Shown here in pieces: positions 45,942 to 54,313 of a stretch of 59,362 nucleotides of DNA. The stretch lies in assembly GCF_003349955.1 (NCBI RefSeq), contig NZ_QLKQ01000048.1, positions 1 to 59,362 of the forward strand, in the 5' to 3' direction. The stretch's first letter is position 1; each line of letters begins with the position of its first letter. Origin of the DNA: Azospirillum brasilense. Lineage in GTDB: Bacteria > Pseudomonadota > Alphaproteobacteria > Azospirillales > Azospirillaceae. Both the position numbers and the translations under genes were made by a program. The notes beneath the pieces are model-generated. The model worked only from the letters and a program-made list of their open reading frames with translations. It did not search any database and was not told the DNA's origin.

Positions 45942-46868
45942 TTACGCCGGAAACGCTTCCAGGACGGCCTTCACCTGCCGCTGGAAATCCTGGTCGCTGC
46001 GATAGCGCGTCAGGACCGTCTTGTCACGCTGAACGAGGAAAAAGATGTCCTCCCGGCTGGGCAGCGAACGCGGGTTGGGCTTGTCCAGCAGTTCCCCGTT
46101 CCAGCCGATCCGCGCCATGAAGTAGACGGCACGCGAATTCAGCATAAAAAGCTTGTTGTCTGGCGCCATTTTCTCCCGTCGCAGCAGCGCGTAGAGGTAA
46201 TAGTTGCGCCCGTGGAAGTAGTTGACATAAATTGCCTGCAATGCGGCAAAGCGCTCGTCGGGGCTGGTGTATTTCTTGATCTGCCGCTCCAGCTTGAATC
46301 CGGCAAAAAAATACTCTCTGGCCTCGTTTTCGAAGGAGAATGCGGAGCCACGGATCTGGGTGAGCTGTTCCCCATACTTGCGCAGAACGCGCCCCATCAG
46401 CAGTTCGAGGAACCGGCGTTCCGCCGCGAAATCGTCGCGACTCTGCTGAATCAATTCGAAGACGTGGCGCAGATGATAAGGGTGCCGGACCATGATGACC
46501 GGAACGCTCGACGCCGGGCGTTTGTCCGCTCCCCGCCTCTCGCCCAGCATGGTCGCCGCCGGCGAGACCGAGGCGATCACCGACGAGATCGTGTCCTGGA
46601 TCTTCCAGCGCCGCTTCACCTGCGCCGATTGCCTGCCGATGTGGAAACGCGCCAGACGGCGCTGCCAGCGGCTGCGCCATGTCTCCTTCGGCGCCTTGTG
46701 GGTCGGCAGGTTGCCGACGACCAAGGGGTTGCCGAGGACATCCGGCGGCGGCGGCAGCGGGTTGAAGTTGAAATATTTCCCCGTGACGACGCCGCGCGTG
46801 GAACCGCCGGGCGCTCCATCGCCCCCCATAGCATCGCCACCCATCGACAGGCCCGCCAGCGTCGCCAT
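45942..46868 (-). CDS. Conserved hypothetical protein, 308 aa
   Basis: A soluble 308-aa protein with a Gly-rich start (MATLAGLSMGGDAMGGDGAP), a Pro-rich stretch (NPLPPPPDVLGNP, 35-50), then a basic helical region and an aromatic-rich segment (YVNYFHGRNYYLYALLRREK, about 220-240). There is no signal peptide or membrane segment. I do not recognise the family. It is divergent from the transglutaminase-DUF2126 gene across 261 bases, and its stop is within 15 bases of the next gene's start, so both belong to one unit. No function is assigned. Confidence 0.65.
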   Translation of the reverse strand: MATLAGLSMGGDAMGGDGAPGGSTRGVVTGKYFNFNPLPPPPDVLGNPLVVGNLPTHKAPKETWRSRWQRRLARFHIGRQSAQVKRRWKIQDTISSVIASVSPAATMLGERRGADKRPASSVPVIMVRHPYHLRHVFELIQQSRDDFAAERRFLELLMGRVLRKYGEQLTQIRGSAFSFENEAREYFFAGFKLERQIKKYTSPDERFAALQAIYVNYFHGRNYYLYALLRREKMAPDNKLFMLNSRAVYFMARIGWNGELLDKPNPRSLPSREDIFFLVQRDKTVLTRYRSDQDFQRQVKAVLEAFPA

Positions 46869-47129
46869 TTCCGATGCACACCCTGCCTGCGTCGCTCCCT
46901 GCCGGCGGACGGTGCCGGCGGACAGGGATCGGGTCTTTATAAAGCGGGCCGGGCGGTGATGAAAGACGCAACCGGTCCACTCTGACACTGCATGTTTTTT
47001 GTGCAACCAGTTCGTGCCGCGTTTGCGAAGGCGCTCTGGTCTGCGCGAACTCTTCGATGGTACTATGCCCTTGTCCGTGCGGCGGAGAGCCGCAGGGGAC
47101 CGGCCAGCGCAGACAACGGGTGGAACTTC

Positions 47130-50100
47130 ATGGCGATCCACGTCGCTCTCAACCACAAGACCGTCTACCGTTACGACCGATTGGTCAATCTGGGGCCACA
47201 GATCGTCCGGCTCCGCCCGGCTCCCCACTGCCGCACCCCGATCCTCAGCTATTCGCTGCGCGTCACCCCGAAGCATCATTTCCTGAACTGGCAGCAGGAC
47301 CCGCAGTCCAACTATCAGGCCCGCTTCGTCTTTCCGGAAAAGACCCGGGAGTTCGTCATCGAGGTCGATCTCGTCGCCGAGATCGCGGCGATCAACCCCT
47401 TCGATTTCTTTCTGGAGGAGAAGGCCCAGACCATTCCCTTCGCCTACGAGCCCTGGCTGGAGCGCGAGCTGCGCCCCTACCTGGAGGTGGAGGAGCCGGG
47501 GCCGCTGCTGGCCGACTACATGACCGGCATTTCGCGGGAGCCGGCGCCGTCCATCAACTTCCTGGTGGACGTCAACCAACGGCTTCAGAAGGACATCGGC
47601 TACGTCATCCGCCTGGAGCCCGGCATCCAGACCTGCGAGGAGACGCTGGGCAAGCGCACCGGCTCCTGCCGCGATTCGGCGTGGCTGCTGGTGCAGATCC
47701 TGCGCCACCTGGGCCTCGCCGCCCGGTTCGTCTCCGGCTACCTGATCCAGCTCACCGCCGACCAGAAGGCGCTCGACGGCCCGTCCGGTCCCGAGGAGGA
47801 CTTCACCGACCTGCACGCCTGGACCGAGGTGTTCCTGCCCGGCGCCGGCTGGGTCGGGCTGGACCCCACCTCCGGCCTGCTGGCCGGCGAGGGGCACATC
47901 CCGCTGGCCTGCACGCCCGACGCCTCCTCCGCCGCCCCCATCTCCGGCCTGATCGACGAGTGCGAGGTGGAGTTCGGGCATGAGATGTCGGTCACCCGCA
48001 TCTACGAGGCGCCGCGCGTCACCAAGCCCTACACCCCCCGGCAGTGGGCGGAGATCGAGGCGCTGGGCCACCGCATCGACGAGGAGCTGAGCGCCGGCGA
48101 CGTGCGCCTGACCATGGGCGGCGAGCCGACCTTCGTGTCGATCGACGACATGGACGGGGCGGAGTGGAACACCACCGCGCTCGGACCCAACAAGCGCAAG
48201 ATGGCCGCCGACCTCGTGCACCGGCTGGCCAACCGCTTCGCGCCGGGCGGGCTGCTGCATTTCGGCCAGGGCAAATGGTATCCCGGCGAATCGCTGCCGC
48301 GCTGGGCGATGACCGTCTACTGGCGCCGCGACGGCGAGGCGCTGTGGGCGAACAGCGACCTGCTGGCCCGCGAGGACACCGACTACGGCCACACCGCGGA
48401 GGACGCCGGCGCCTTCCTGGTCACGCTGGCCAAGAAGCTGGGGCTCGACCCGGCGCTGGTGCTCGCCGCCTACGAGGACCCCTGGCACTATCTGCGCCGC
48501 GAATCGCTGCTGCCGGTGAACGTCGATCCGCTGGACAGCAAGCTGGAGGACAAGGAGGAGCGGGCGCGCCTCGCCCATGTCTTCACCCGTGGCCTCAACG
48601 AGCCGGTGGGCTTCGCCCTGCCGATCAACCGCAAGATGACCCAGCAGGGGCCGGTGTGGCTGTCCAGCGCCTGGCCGCTGCGCCAGGAACGGCTGCTGCT
48701 GATGCCGGGCGACAGCCCGGTCGGCTACCGCCTGCCGCTCGGCTCGCTGCCCTGGGTGTCGCCGCAGGACTATCCCTATTCCTGGGAGACCGACCCGTTC
48801 GAGGAGCGGGCGCCGCTGCCGCCGAACCGGGTGCCGCTGCGCCAGCACGCCCTGCGCGAGGAGGCCGAACGCCACGACTCCTCCCGACGGAACGAGCGCG
48901 TCCAGCGCGCCATGGCCGAAGTGCGCAGCGAGATGCCGGAGCACGGCAAGTCGGCGTGGTGGGTGGTCCGCACCGCCCTGACCTGCGAGGCGCGCAACGG
49001 CCGCATCCACCTGTTCCTGCCGCCGATGAACACGCTGGAGGACTATCTGGCGATGCTGGCGGAGATCGAGGCGACGGCGCTCGAGCTGGACATGCCGGTG
49101 GTGATCGAGGGCTACCAGCCGCCGAAGGACCCGCGCCTGAACTCGCTGGCCGTCACCCCCGACCCCGGCGTGATCGAGGTGAACATCCACCCCTCGCACA
49201 ACTGGGAGGAGCTGGTCCGCAACACGCAGGAGCTTTACGAGGATGCCCGCCAATCGCGGCTGGGTGCGGAGAAGTTCATGATCGACGGGCGCCACTGCGG
49301 CACCGGCGGCGGCAACCATGTGGTGATGGGCGGCGCCACCGCGGCGGACAGCCCCTTCCTGCGGCGGCCCGACACGCTGCGCAGCCTGATCACCTTCTGG
49401 CAGAACCACCCGTCGCTGTCCTACGCCTTCTCCGGCCTGTTCATCGGGCCGACCAGCCAGGCGCCGCGCGTGGACGAGGCCCGCGACGACGCGCTCTACG
49501 AGCTGGAAATCGCCTTCAACCAGATCGACAAGGCCGCCGCGACGGGCGATTGCCCGCCCTGGATGGTCGACCGCGTCCTGCGCAACCTGCTGACCGACGT
49601 TCAGGGCAACACCCACCGGGCGGAGTTCTGCATCGACAAGCTGTACTCCCCGGACAGCTCCACCGGGCGTCTCGGGCTGGTCGAGTTCCGAGCCTTCGAG
49701 ATGCCGCCCCACGCGGAGATGAGCCTGACCCAGCAGCTTCTGCTGCGCGCCCTGGTCGCGCGCTTCTGGAAGGCCCCCTACAAGGGCAAGCTGGTGCGCT
49801 GGGGGACGGAGCTGCACGACCGCTTCATGCTGCCCTACTTCGTGCAGCAGGATCTGGCGGACGTCATCGCCGATCTGCGCGACCACGGCTATCCCATCGA
49901 GGAGCGCTGGTTCGACCCGCACATGAACTTCCGCTTCCCGGTCTACGGCCACGTCAACCAGCGCGGCATCGCGCTGGAGCTGCGCATGGCGCTGGAGCCC
50001 TGGAACGTCCTGGGCGAGGAGCCGGGCGGCGGCGGCACCGTGCGCTACGTCGACAGCTCGGTCGAGCGGGTTCAGGTGCGGGTCACCGGCCTGACCGATG

Positions 50101-50474
50101 CGCGTTACGCCATCACCTGCAACGGCCGCCGCGTGCCGCTGATCCCCACCGGGACGGAGGGCGAGTTCGTGGCCGGCGTGCGGTACCGGGCGTGGCAGCC
50201 GCCCTCCTGCCTGCACCCGACCATTCCGGTGCACACGCCGCTGGTCTTCGACATCCTGGACCTGTGGGCGGGCCGCTCCATCGGCGGCTGCACCTACCAT
50301 GTCATGCATCCGGGCGGGCGCAACTATGACACCTTCCCGGTCAACGCCAACGAGGCGGAGGGGCGGCGCCTCGCCCGCTTCTTCCCCTTCGGCCACACGC
50401 CCGGCCCGATGGACACCCCGGCGGAGGAGCGCAACCCGCAGTTCCCCATGACCCTGGACCTGCGGCGGGGCTGA
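47130..50474 (+). CDS. Transglutaminase-like protein with C-terminal DUF2126
   Basis: A 1114-aa protein. N-terminal bacterial transglutaminase-like N domain (1-155), papain-fold transglutaminase core with catalytic triad Cys180 (RTGSCRDSAW), His229 (DLHAWTE) and Asp245 (WVGLDPTSG), then DUF2126 (about 300-1100) with conserved segments such as LTMGGEPTFVSIDDMDG and MIDGRHCGTGGGNHVV. DUF2126 is predicted, as I recall from published amidoligase surveys, to be a COOH-NH2 ligase-type enzyme. The ATG at 47130 gives MAIHVALNHKTVY, the usual start; an upstream extension lacks family character. First gene of a three-gene plus-strand cluster. Confidence 0.92.
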   Translation: MAIHVALNHKTVYRYDRLVNLGPQIVRLRPAPHCRTPILSYSLRVTPKHHFLNWQQDPQSNYQARFVFPEKTREFVIEVDLVAEIAAINPFDFFLEEKAQTIPFAYEPWLERELRPYLEVEEPGPLLADYMTGISREPAPSINFLVDVNQRLQKDIGYVIRLEPGIQTCEETLGKRTGSCRDSAWLLVQILRHLGLAARFVSGYLIQLTADQKALDGPSGPEEDFTDLHAWTEVFLPGAGWVGLDPTSGLLAGEGHIPLACTPDASSAAPISGLIDECEVEFGHEMSVTRIYEAPRVTKPYTPRQWAEIEALGHRIDEELSAGDVRLTMGGEPTFVSIDDMDGAEWNTTALGPNKRKMAADLVHRLANRFAPGGLLHFGQGKWYPGESLPRWAMTVYWRRDGEALWANSDLLAREDTDYGHTAEDAGAFLVTLAKKLGLDPALVLAAYEDPWHYLRRESLLPVNVDPLDSKLEDKEERARLAHVFTRGLNEPVGFALPINRKMTQQGPVWLSSAWPLRQERLLLMPGDSPVGYRLPLGSLPWVSPQDYPYSWETDPFEERAPLPPNRVPLRQHALREEAERHDSSRRNERVQRAMAEVRSEMPEHGKSAWWVVRTALTCEARNGRIHLFLPPMNTLEDYLAMLAEIEATALELDMPVVIEGYQPPKDPRLNSLAVTPDPGVIEVNIHPSHNWEELVRNTQELYEDARQSRLGAEKFMIDGRHCGTGGGNHVVMGGATAADSPFLRRPDTLRSLITFWQNHPSLSYAFSGLFIGPTSQAPRVDEARDDALYELEIAFNQIDKAAATGDCPPWMVDRVLRNLLTDVQGNTHRAEFCIDKLYSPDSSTGRLGLVEFRAFEMPPHAEMSLTQQLLLRALVARFWKAPYKGKLVRWGTELHDRFMLPYFVQQDLADVIADLRDHGYPIEERWFDPHMNFRFPVYGHVNQRGIALELRMALEPWNVLGEEPGGGGTVRYVDSSVERVQVRVTGLTDARYAITCNGRRVPLIPTGTEGEFVAGVRYRAWQPPSCLHPTIPVHTPLVFDILDLWAGRSIGGCTYHVMHPGGRNYDTFPVNANEAEGRRLARFFPFGHTPGPMDTPAEERNPQFPMTLDLRRG

Positions 50475-50486
50475 CCGGTTCCTGCC

Positions 50487-50524
50487 CGCCCCCCGGCCGG
50501 AATACGCCTTTCGGCCGGGGGGCG
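50487..50524 (+). repeat. Perfect 13-bp inverted repeat after the DUF2126 gene
   Basis: CGCCCCCCGGCCG (50487-50499) and CGGCCGGGGGGCG (50512-50524) pair exactly over a 12-base loop, 12 bases past the stop. No T-run follows. Very stable; may mark a processing or attenuation point within the operon. Confidence 0.75.
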
Positions 50525-50547
50525 CCGATGCGCCGCTTGCATCGGCG
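50523..50547 (+). repeat. Perfect 9-bp inverted repeat
   Basis: CGCCGATGC (50523-50531) and GCATCGGCG (50539-50547) with a seven-base loop. The left arm shares two bases with the preceding hairpin, so the two compete slightly. Confidence 0.7.
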
Positions 50548-50554
50548 GGACCGG

Positions 50555-50592
50555 ACGTTCACACTTGCTGCGCATTGCACCGCCGTGAACGT
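50555..50592 (+). repeat. Perfect 8-bp inverted repeat spanning the candidate TTG start
   Basis: ACGTTCAC (50555-50562) and GTGAACGT (50585-50592) with a 22-base spacer that contains the candidate TTG start at 50575. It could be an operator or a structure hiding the start of translation. Confidence 0.6.
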
Positions 50593-53199
50593 ACGATCCG
50601 AACCTTGGCCGACCGCGATTCTCCCTTTCTTGACCCCAGCGCGCCCCCTCCACCGGGGCTGCGTCCGGTGCCGTTCCTTCAGGGGTCGCTGTTCGGCGAG
50701 GCCGACGCCATGGGCTACGGCCGTGGCGAGGTCTATGACGAGATGGTCACCGGGCAGGGCCGCCTGCGCCCGCACTGGCAGACCTTCATGGGCACGCTGG
50801 GCCCCCTCGACCCGGAGCTGATGGCCGAACGGTGGGAGGAGGCGCGGCGCCTGCTCCACCAGAACGGCGTCACCTACAACATCTACGGCGACCCCAAGGG
50901 GATGGAGCGCCCCTGGCCGCTCGACATGGTGCCGCTGCTGATCCCCTCCCACGAGTGGAAGGCGGTCGAATCGGGTCTGATCCAGCGCGCCACGCTGCTG
51001 AACGCGGTGCTGGCCGACATCTACGGGCCGCAGACCCTGACGCGCAGCGGCCGGCTGTCCCCGGCGGTGATCCACGCCGACCCCGGATTCCGCCGCGCCG
51101 TGCACGGCATTCCGGTGCCCAACGACATCCACCTGCATTTCTACGCGGCGGACCTCGCCCGCGCGCCGGACGGGCGCTGGTGGGTGTTGTCAGACCGCAC
51201 CCAGGCGCCGAGCGGCAGCGGCTACGCGCTGGAGAACCGGGCGGTGCTGGCGAAGGTCCTGCCGGACAGCTTCCGCCATTGCCAGGTGGAGCATCTGTCG
51301 CCCTTCTTCGACGCGTACAAGGAAACGCTGCTGTCGCTGAGCCCGCGCCGCGACCAGCCGCGGATCGTCCTTCTGACACCCGGCCCCTACAACGAAACCT
51401 ATTTCGAGCACGTCTATCTGGCCCGCTACCTCGGCATCACGCTGGTGGAGGGGGCCGACCTGACCGTGCGCGACCGTCAGGTCTATCTGAAGACCCTGTC
51501 GGGGCTGGAGCCGGTGGACGTCATCCTGCGCCGCCTGGACGCCGACTTCGCCGACCCGCTGGAGCTGCGCGCCGACAGTTCGCTGGGCGTCGCCGGGCTG
51601 ATCGAGGCGGTGCGCGCCGGCAACGTGGTGGTGGCGAACGCGCTCGGCTCCGGCTTCATGGAATCCATGGCGGTCAAGCCGTCGCTGCCCATGCTCTGCC
51701 GTCATCTGCTGGGCGAAGAGTTGAAGATGCCGGGCGTCGCCGTCTGGTGGTGCGGCAACGACGACGAGCGCGCCTACGTCATCGAACATCTGGACGGGCT
51801 GGTGGTGAAGCCGGCCTTCCCGTCCCTGTCCTTCGAGCCGATCTTCGGCGCCGACCTGTCGTCGGCGGACCGCGCCGCGCTGGTCGAACGCATCAAGGCC
51901 CGCCCCTGGTGCTACGTCGCGCAGGAGCGTCTGGCCCTGTCCACCGCGCCGGTCTGGCAGGGCGGGCGGCTGCAGCCGCGCCCGCTGGTGCTGCGCGTCT
52001 TCCTCTGCGCCCGCCCGGACGGCAGCTACACCGTCATGCCCGGCGGGCTCACCCGCGTGTCCACCGAATCCGGCAAGCTGGTCGTCTCCATGCAGCGGGG
52101 CGGCGGCAGCAAGGACACCTGGATCCTGTCCGGGCGCCGCGCCGAGGCCACTCCGGCGACGCCCCGCCCCCAGCCGGCGCAGGAGCCGCAGCCGACGCCC
52201 AAGGCGGCCTCCGCCGACCTGCCCAGCCGGGTGGCCGACAGCCTCTATTGGCTGGGCCGCTACGCGGAGCGGTCGGAGGGAACGGTGCGCCTGCTGCGCT
52301 CCACCCACTCCCGCCTGACCGACGGCAACGTGCCGGGCGCGTCGCTGCAGCTCCGTCCCTTGCTTCATCTGATGGCCTGGGAGGGCATGATCCCCTGGGA
52401 CCTGACACGGGTCACGTCGCTTGGCGGCGGGCGGGCGCTGCGCGCGGCGCTCTACAGCTCCGTGGTCGACCCGGACCACCCCAACAGCCTGCGCGCCCAG
52501 GTGCAGCGGGTGCACCGCACCGCCTATTCGGTGCGCGACCGCCTGTCGCTCGACATGTGGCGGGTGGTCACGATGCTGGAGCGGCAGAGCCAGCCGCCGG
52601 CGCACAAGCTCGACGCCGCCGCCATGCTGCTGCGGCTGGACGACCTGATGACCAGCCTCGCCGCCATCGCCGGGCTGGAGCAGGAGAGCATGACGCGCGG
52701 CCAGGGCTGGCGCTTCCTCGACATCGGGCGCCGCATCGAGCGGGCGCTGCACATCATTTCCGTGATGCGCGGCACCCAGATCCACGCGCTCGACCGCCAG
52801 GACGAGCCCGTCCAGGTGGCGACGCTGAGCGTGCTGCTGGAGTTGGGGGAGAGCGTGATGACCTACCGGTCGCGCTACCTGACCAGCGTGCGCCGCCGCC
52901 CGGTGCTGGAACTGCTGCTGGCCGACGAGTCCAACCCGCGCGCCCTGGATTTCCAGCTCGCGGCGCTGGAGCGGCATGTCGCCGCCCTGCCCACCGGCTC
53001 GCAGGCCGTTCCCGGCGATACCGCGGCCTCGGCCCGCTCGATCCTCGGCGCCGCCCGCGCCTCGCTCCGCGCCTCGGACGCGCTGGACTCCGGCGCCACC
53101 CTGCACACGCTGCTCGACTCGCTCGCCCTGTCGCTGCCCGAAATTTCCAACCTCCTGACCCACGCCTATTTCAGCCATGCCTTTGCCCGACCGGCCTGA
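50575..53199 (+). CDS. Circularly permuted ATP-grasp / Alpha-E fusion protein
   Basis: An 874-aa fusion. Residues about 50-520 form a circularly permuted ATP-grasp domain (YDEMVTGQGRLRPHW, NGVTYNIYGDPKGMERPW, LTPGPYNETYFEHVYLARYL, VVKPAFPSLSFEP). A Pro-rich linker (about 525-545) leads to an all-helical Alpha-E domain (about 550-860, ADSLYWLGRYAERSEGTVRL). Elsewhere these are often separate neighbouring genes. ATP-grasp suggests ATP-driven amide bond formation. No ATG exists before codon 46 (50710); TTG at 50575 or 50605 is the likely start, without a clear Shine-Dalgarno. It overlaps the next gene by 23 bases. Confidence 0.88.
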   Translation: MHRRERTIRTLADRDSPFLDPSAPPPPGLRPVPFLQGSLFGEADAMGYGRGEVYDEMVTGQGRLRPHWQTFMGTLGPLDPELMAERWEEARRLLHQNGVTYNIYGDPKGMERPWPLDMVPLLIPSHEWKAVESGLIQRATLLNAVLADIYGPQTLTRSGRLSPAVIHADPGFRRAVHGIPVPNDIHLHFYAADLARAPDGRWWVLSDRTQAPSGSGYALENRAVLAKVLPDSFRHCQVEHLSPFFDAYKETLLSLSPRRDQPRIVLLTPGPYNETYFEHVYLARYLGITLVEGADLTVRDRQVYLKTLSGLEPVDVILRRLDADFADPLELRADSSLGVAGLIEAVRAGNVVVANALGSGFMESMAVKPSLPMLCRHLLGEELKMPGVAVWWCGNDDERAYVIEHLDGLVVKPAFPSLSFEPIFGADLSSADRAALVERIKARPWCYVAQERLALSTAPVWQGGRLQPRPLVLRVFLCARPDGSYTVMPGGLTRVSTESGKLVVSMQRGGGSKDTWILSGRRAEATPATPRPQPAQEPQPTPKAASADLPSRVADSLYWLGRYAERSEGTVRLLRSTHSRLTDGNVPGASLQLRPLLHLMAWEGMIPWDLTRVTSLGGGRALRAALYSSVVDPDHPNSLRAQVQRVHRTAYSVRDRLSLDMWRVVTMLERQSQPPAHKLDAAAMLLRLDDLMTSLAAIAGLEQESMTRGQGWRFLDIGRRIERALHIISVMRGTQIHALDRQDEPVQVATLSVLLELGESVMTYRSRYLTSVRRRPVLELLLADESNPRALDFQLAALERHVAALPTGSQAVPGDTAASARSILGAARASLRASDALDSGATLHTLLDSLALSLPEISNLLTHAYFSHAFARPA

Positions 53200-54157
53200 C
53201 CTCTCCCCGACCGTGGCCGGCGCGGCCCCCGCTGACGATCACTCCGGCGACGGATTCGGCGTGCGCTTCCGCGTGCGCCACACGACCCGCTACGACTACG
53301 CCGAGGACGTGTCGGTGTCGCACCATCTGCTGCACCTGACCGCCCGTCCGCACCCGCGCCAGCGCGTCCACCGCGGCGCGCTGACCATCCTGCCGGCGCC
53401 GGCGGTGCAGTCGTCCCACACCGACTATTTCGGCAACACCGTCACCTACGTCGCGATGCAGGAGCCGCACCGGCACCTGGTCGTCACCGCGGAGAGCGAA
53501 GTGGAGGTCGGCCCGCCCCCGGCGCTGGACGCCGCCCTCACCCCATCCTGGGAGCATGTGCGGGATTCGCTGGGCGGCCTGAGCGGCCCGGACGACGGGG
53601 CGGAGGTGGTCCAGTACCGCTTCGACAGCACGCTGGCGGCGGCCAGCCCGACGCTGCACGACTACGCCGTCCAGTCCTTCACGCCCGGCCGACCGGCGGC
53701 GGAGGCCGCGCTGGACCTGATGCGGCGCATCCACGACGACTTCACCTTCGATCCGGCCGCGACGACGATCGCCACCCCGCTGGCCGAGGTGATGCGGCAC
53801 CGCCGCGGCGTCTGCCAGGACTTCGCCCACATCGTGGTCGGCTGCGTGCGCGCCGTTGGGCTGCCGGCCCGCTACGTCTCCGGCTATCTGCGCACCCTGC
53901 CCCCGCCGGGCCGGCCGCGTCTGGTCGGCGCCGACGTCAGCCACGCCTGGGCCTCCGTCTGGTGCGGCGCCGAGGCCGGTTGGATCGACGTCTGCCCGAC
54001 CAACGCGCGGCGCGCCGACCAGGACTTCATCACCATCGCCTGGGGCCGCGACTACGACGACGTCAGCCCCGCCCGCGGCGTTCTGATGGGGGCCGCCGGC
54101 CATACCCTGTCCGTCAGCGTCGATGTCGAGCCGTTGGAGGAGAACGGGGCGCCCTGA
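53177..54157 (+). CDS. Transglutaminase-like cysteine protease-fold protein
   Basis: A 326-aa protein with the bacterial transglutaminase N domain (about 25-110) and a transglutaminase core with triad Cys213 (RRGVCQDFA), His256 (DVSHAWASVW) and Asp271 (WIDVCPTN). It lacks DUF2126 and a signal peptide, so it is likely cytoplasmic. Family members may act as peptidases or amidases rather than cross-linkers. The ATG at 53177 lies inside the ATP-grasp/Alpha-E gene (23-base overlap), pointing to translational coupling. Last gene of the cluster. Confidence 0.9.
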   Translation: MPLPDRPDLSPTVAGAAPADDHSGDGFGVRFRVRHTTRYDYAEDVSVSHHLLHLTARPHPRQRVHRGALTILPAPAVQSSHTDYFGNTVTYVAMQEPHRHLVVTAESEVEVGPPPALDAALTPSWEHVRDSLGGLSGPDDGAEVVQYRFDSTLAAASPTLHDYAVQSFTPGRPAAEAALDLMRRIHDDFTFDPAATTIATPLAEVMRHRRGVCQDFAHIVVGCVRAVGLPARYVSGYLRTLPPPGRPRLVGADVSHAWASVWCGAEAGWIDVCPTNARRADQDFITIAWGRDYDDVSPARGVLMGAAGHTLSVSVDVEPLEENGAP

Positions 54158-54168
54158 TGGCCTCTCTA

Positions 54169-54286
54169 ACCCTCTCCCCTCCGGGGAGAGGGTGGCCCGA
54201 AGGGCCGGTGAGGGGGTTGCGCTTCTACCGGACGCACCGCCACGCACATCCCCCTCACCCTAACCCTCTCCCCAGAGGGGAGAGGG
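54169..54286. repeat. Composite REP-like palindromic element
   Basis: ACCCTCTCCCC/GGGGAGAGGGT (54169-54179, 54183-54193), GGCCC/GGGCC (54194-54206), an outer GGTGAGGGGG (54207-54216) and CCCCCTCACC (54250-54259) pair, and CCCTCTCCCC/GGGGAGAGGG (54264-54273, 54277-54286). It lies between the convergent transglutaminase and RND genes, as dispersed intergenic palindromes usually do, and may end transcription from both sides. Confidence 0.7.
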
Positions 54287-54313
54287 GATTTGCAATGCCC
54301 CCGATGTCGGCGG

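Noticed and set aside
45942..50396. A 1484-codon minus-strand open frame antisense to the transglutaminase-DUF2126 gene
   Set aside because: Only its last 308 codons, left of 46868, have coding character. The remainder is a composition-driven shadow rich in His/Arg/Val repeats, antisense to a gene with clear domains.
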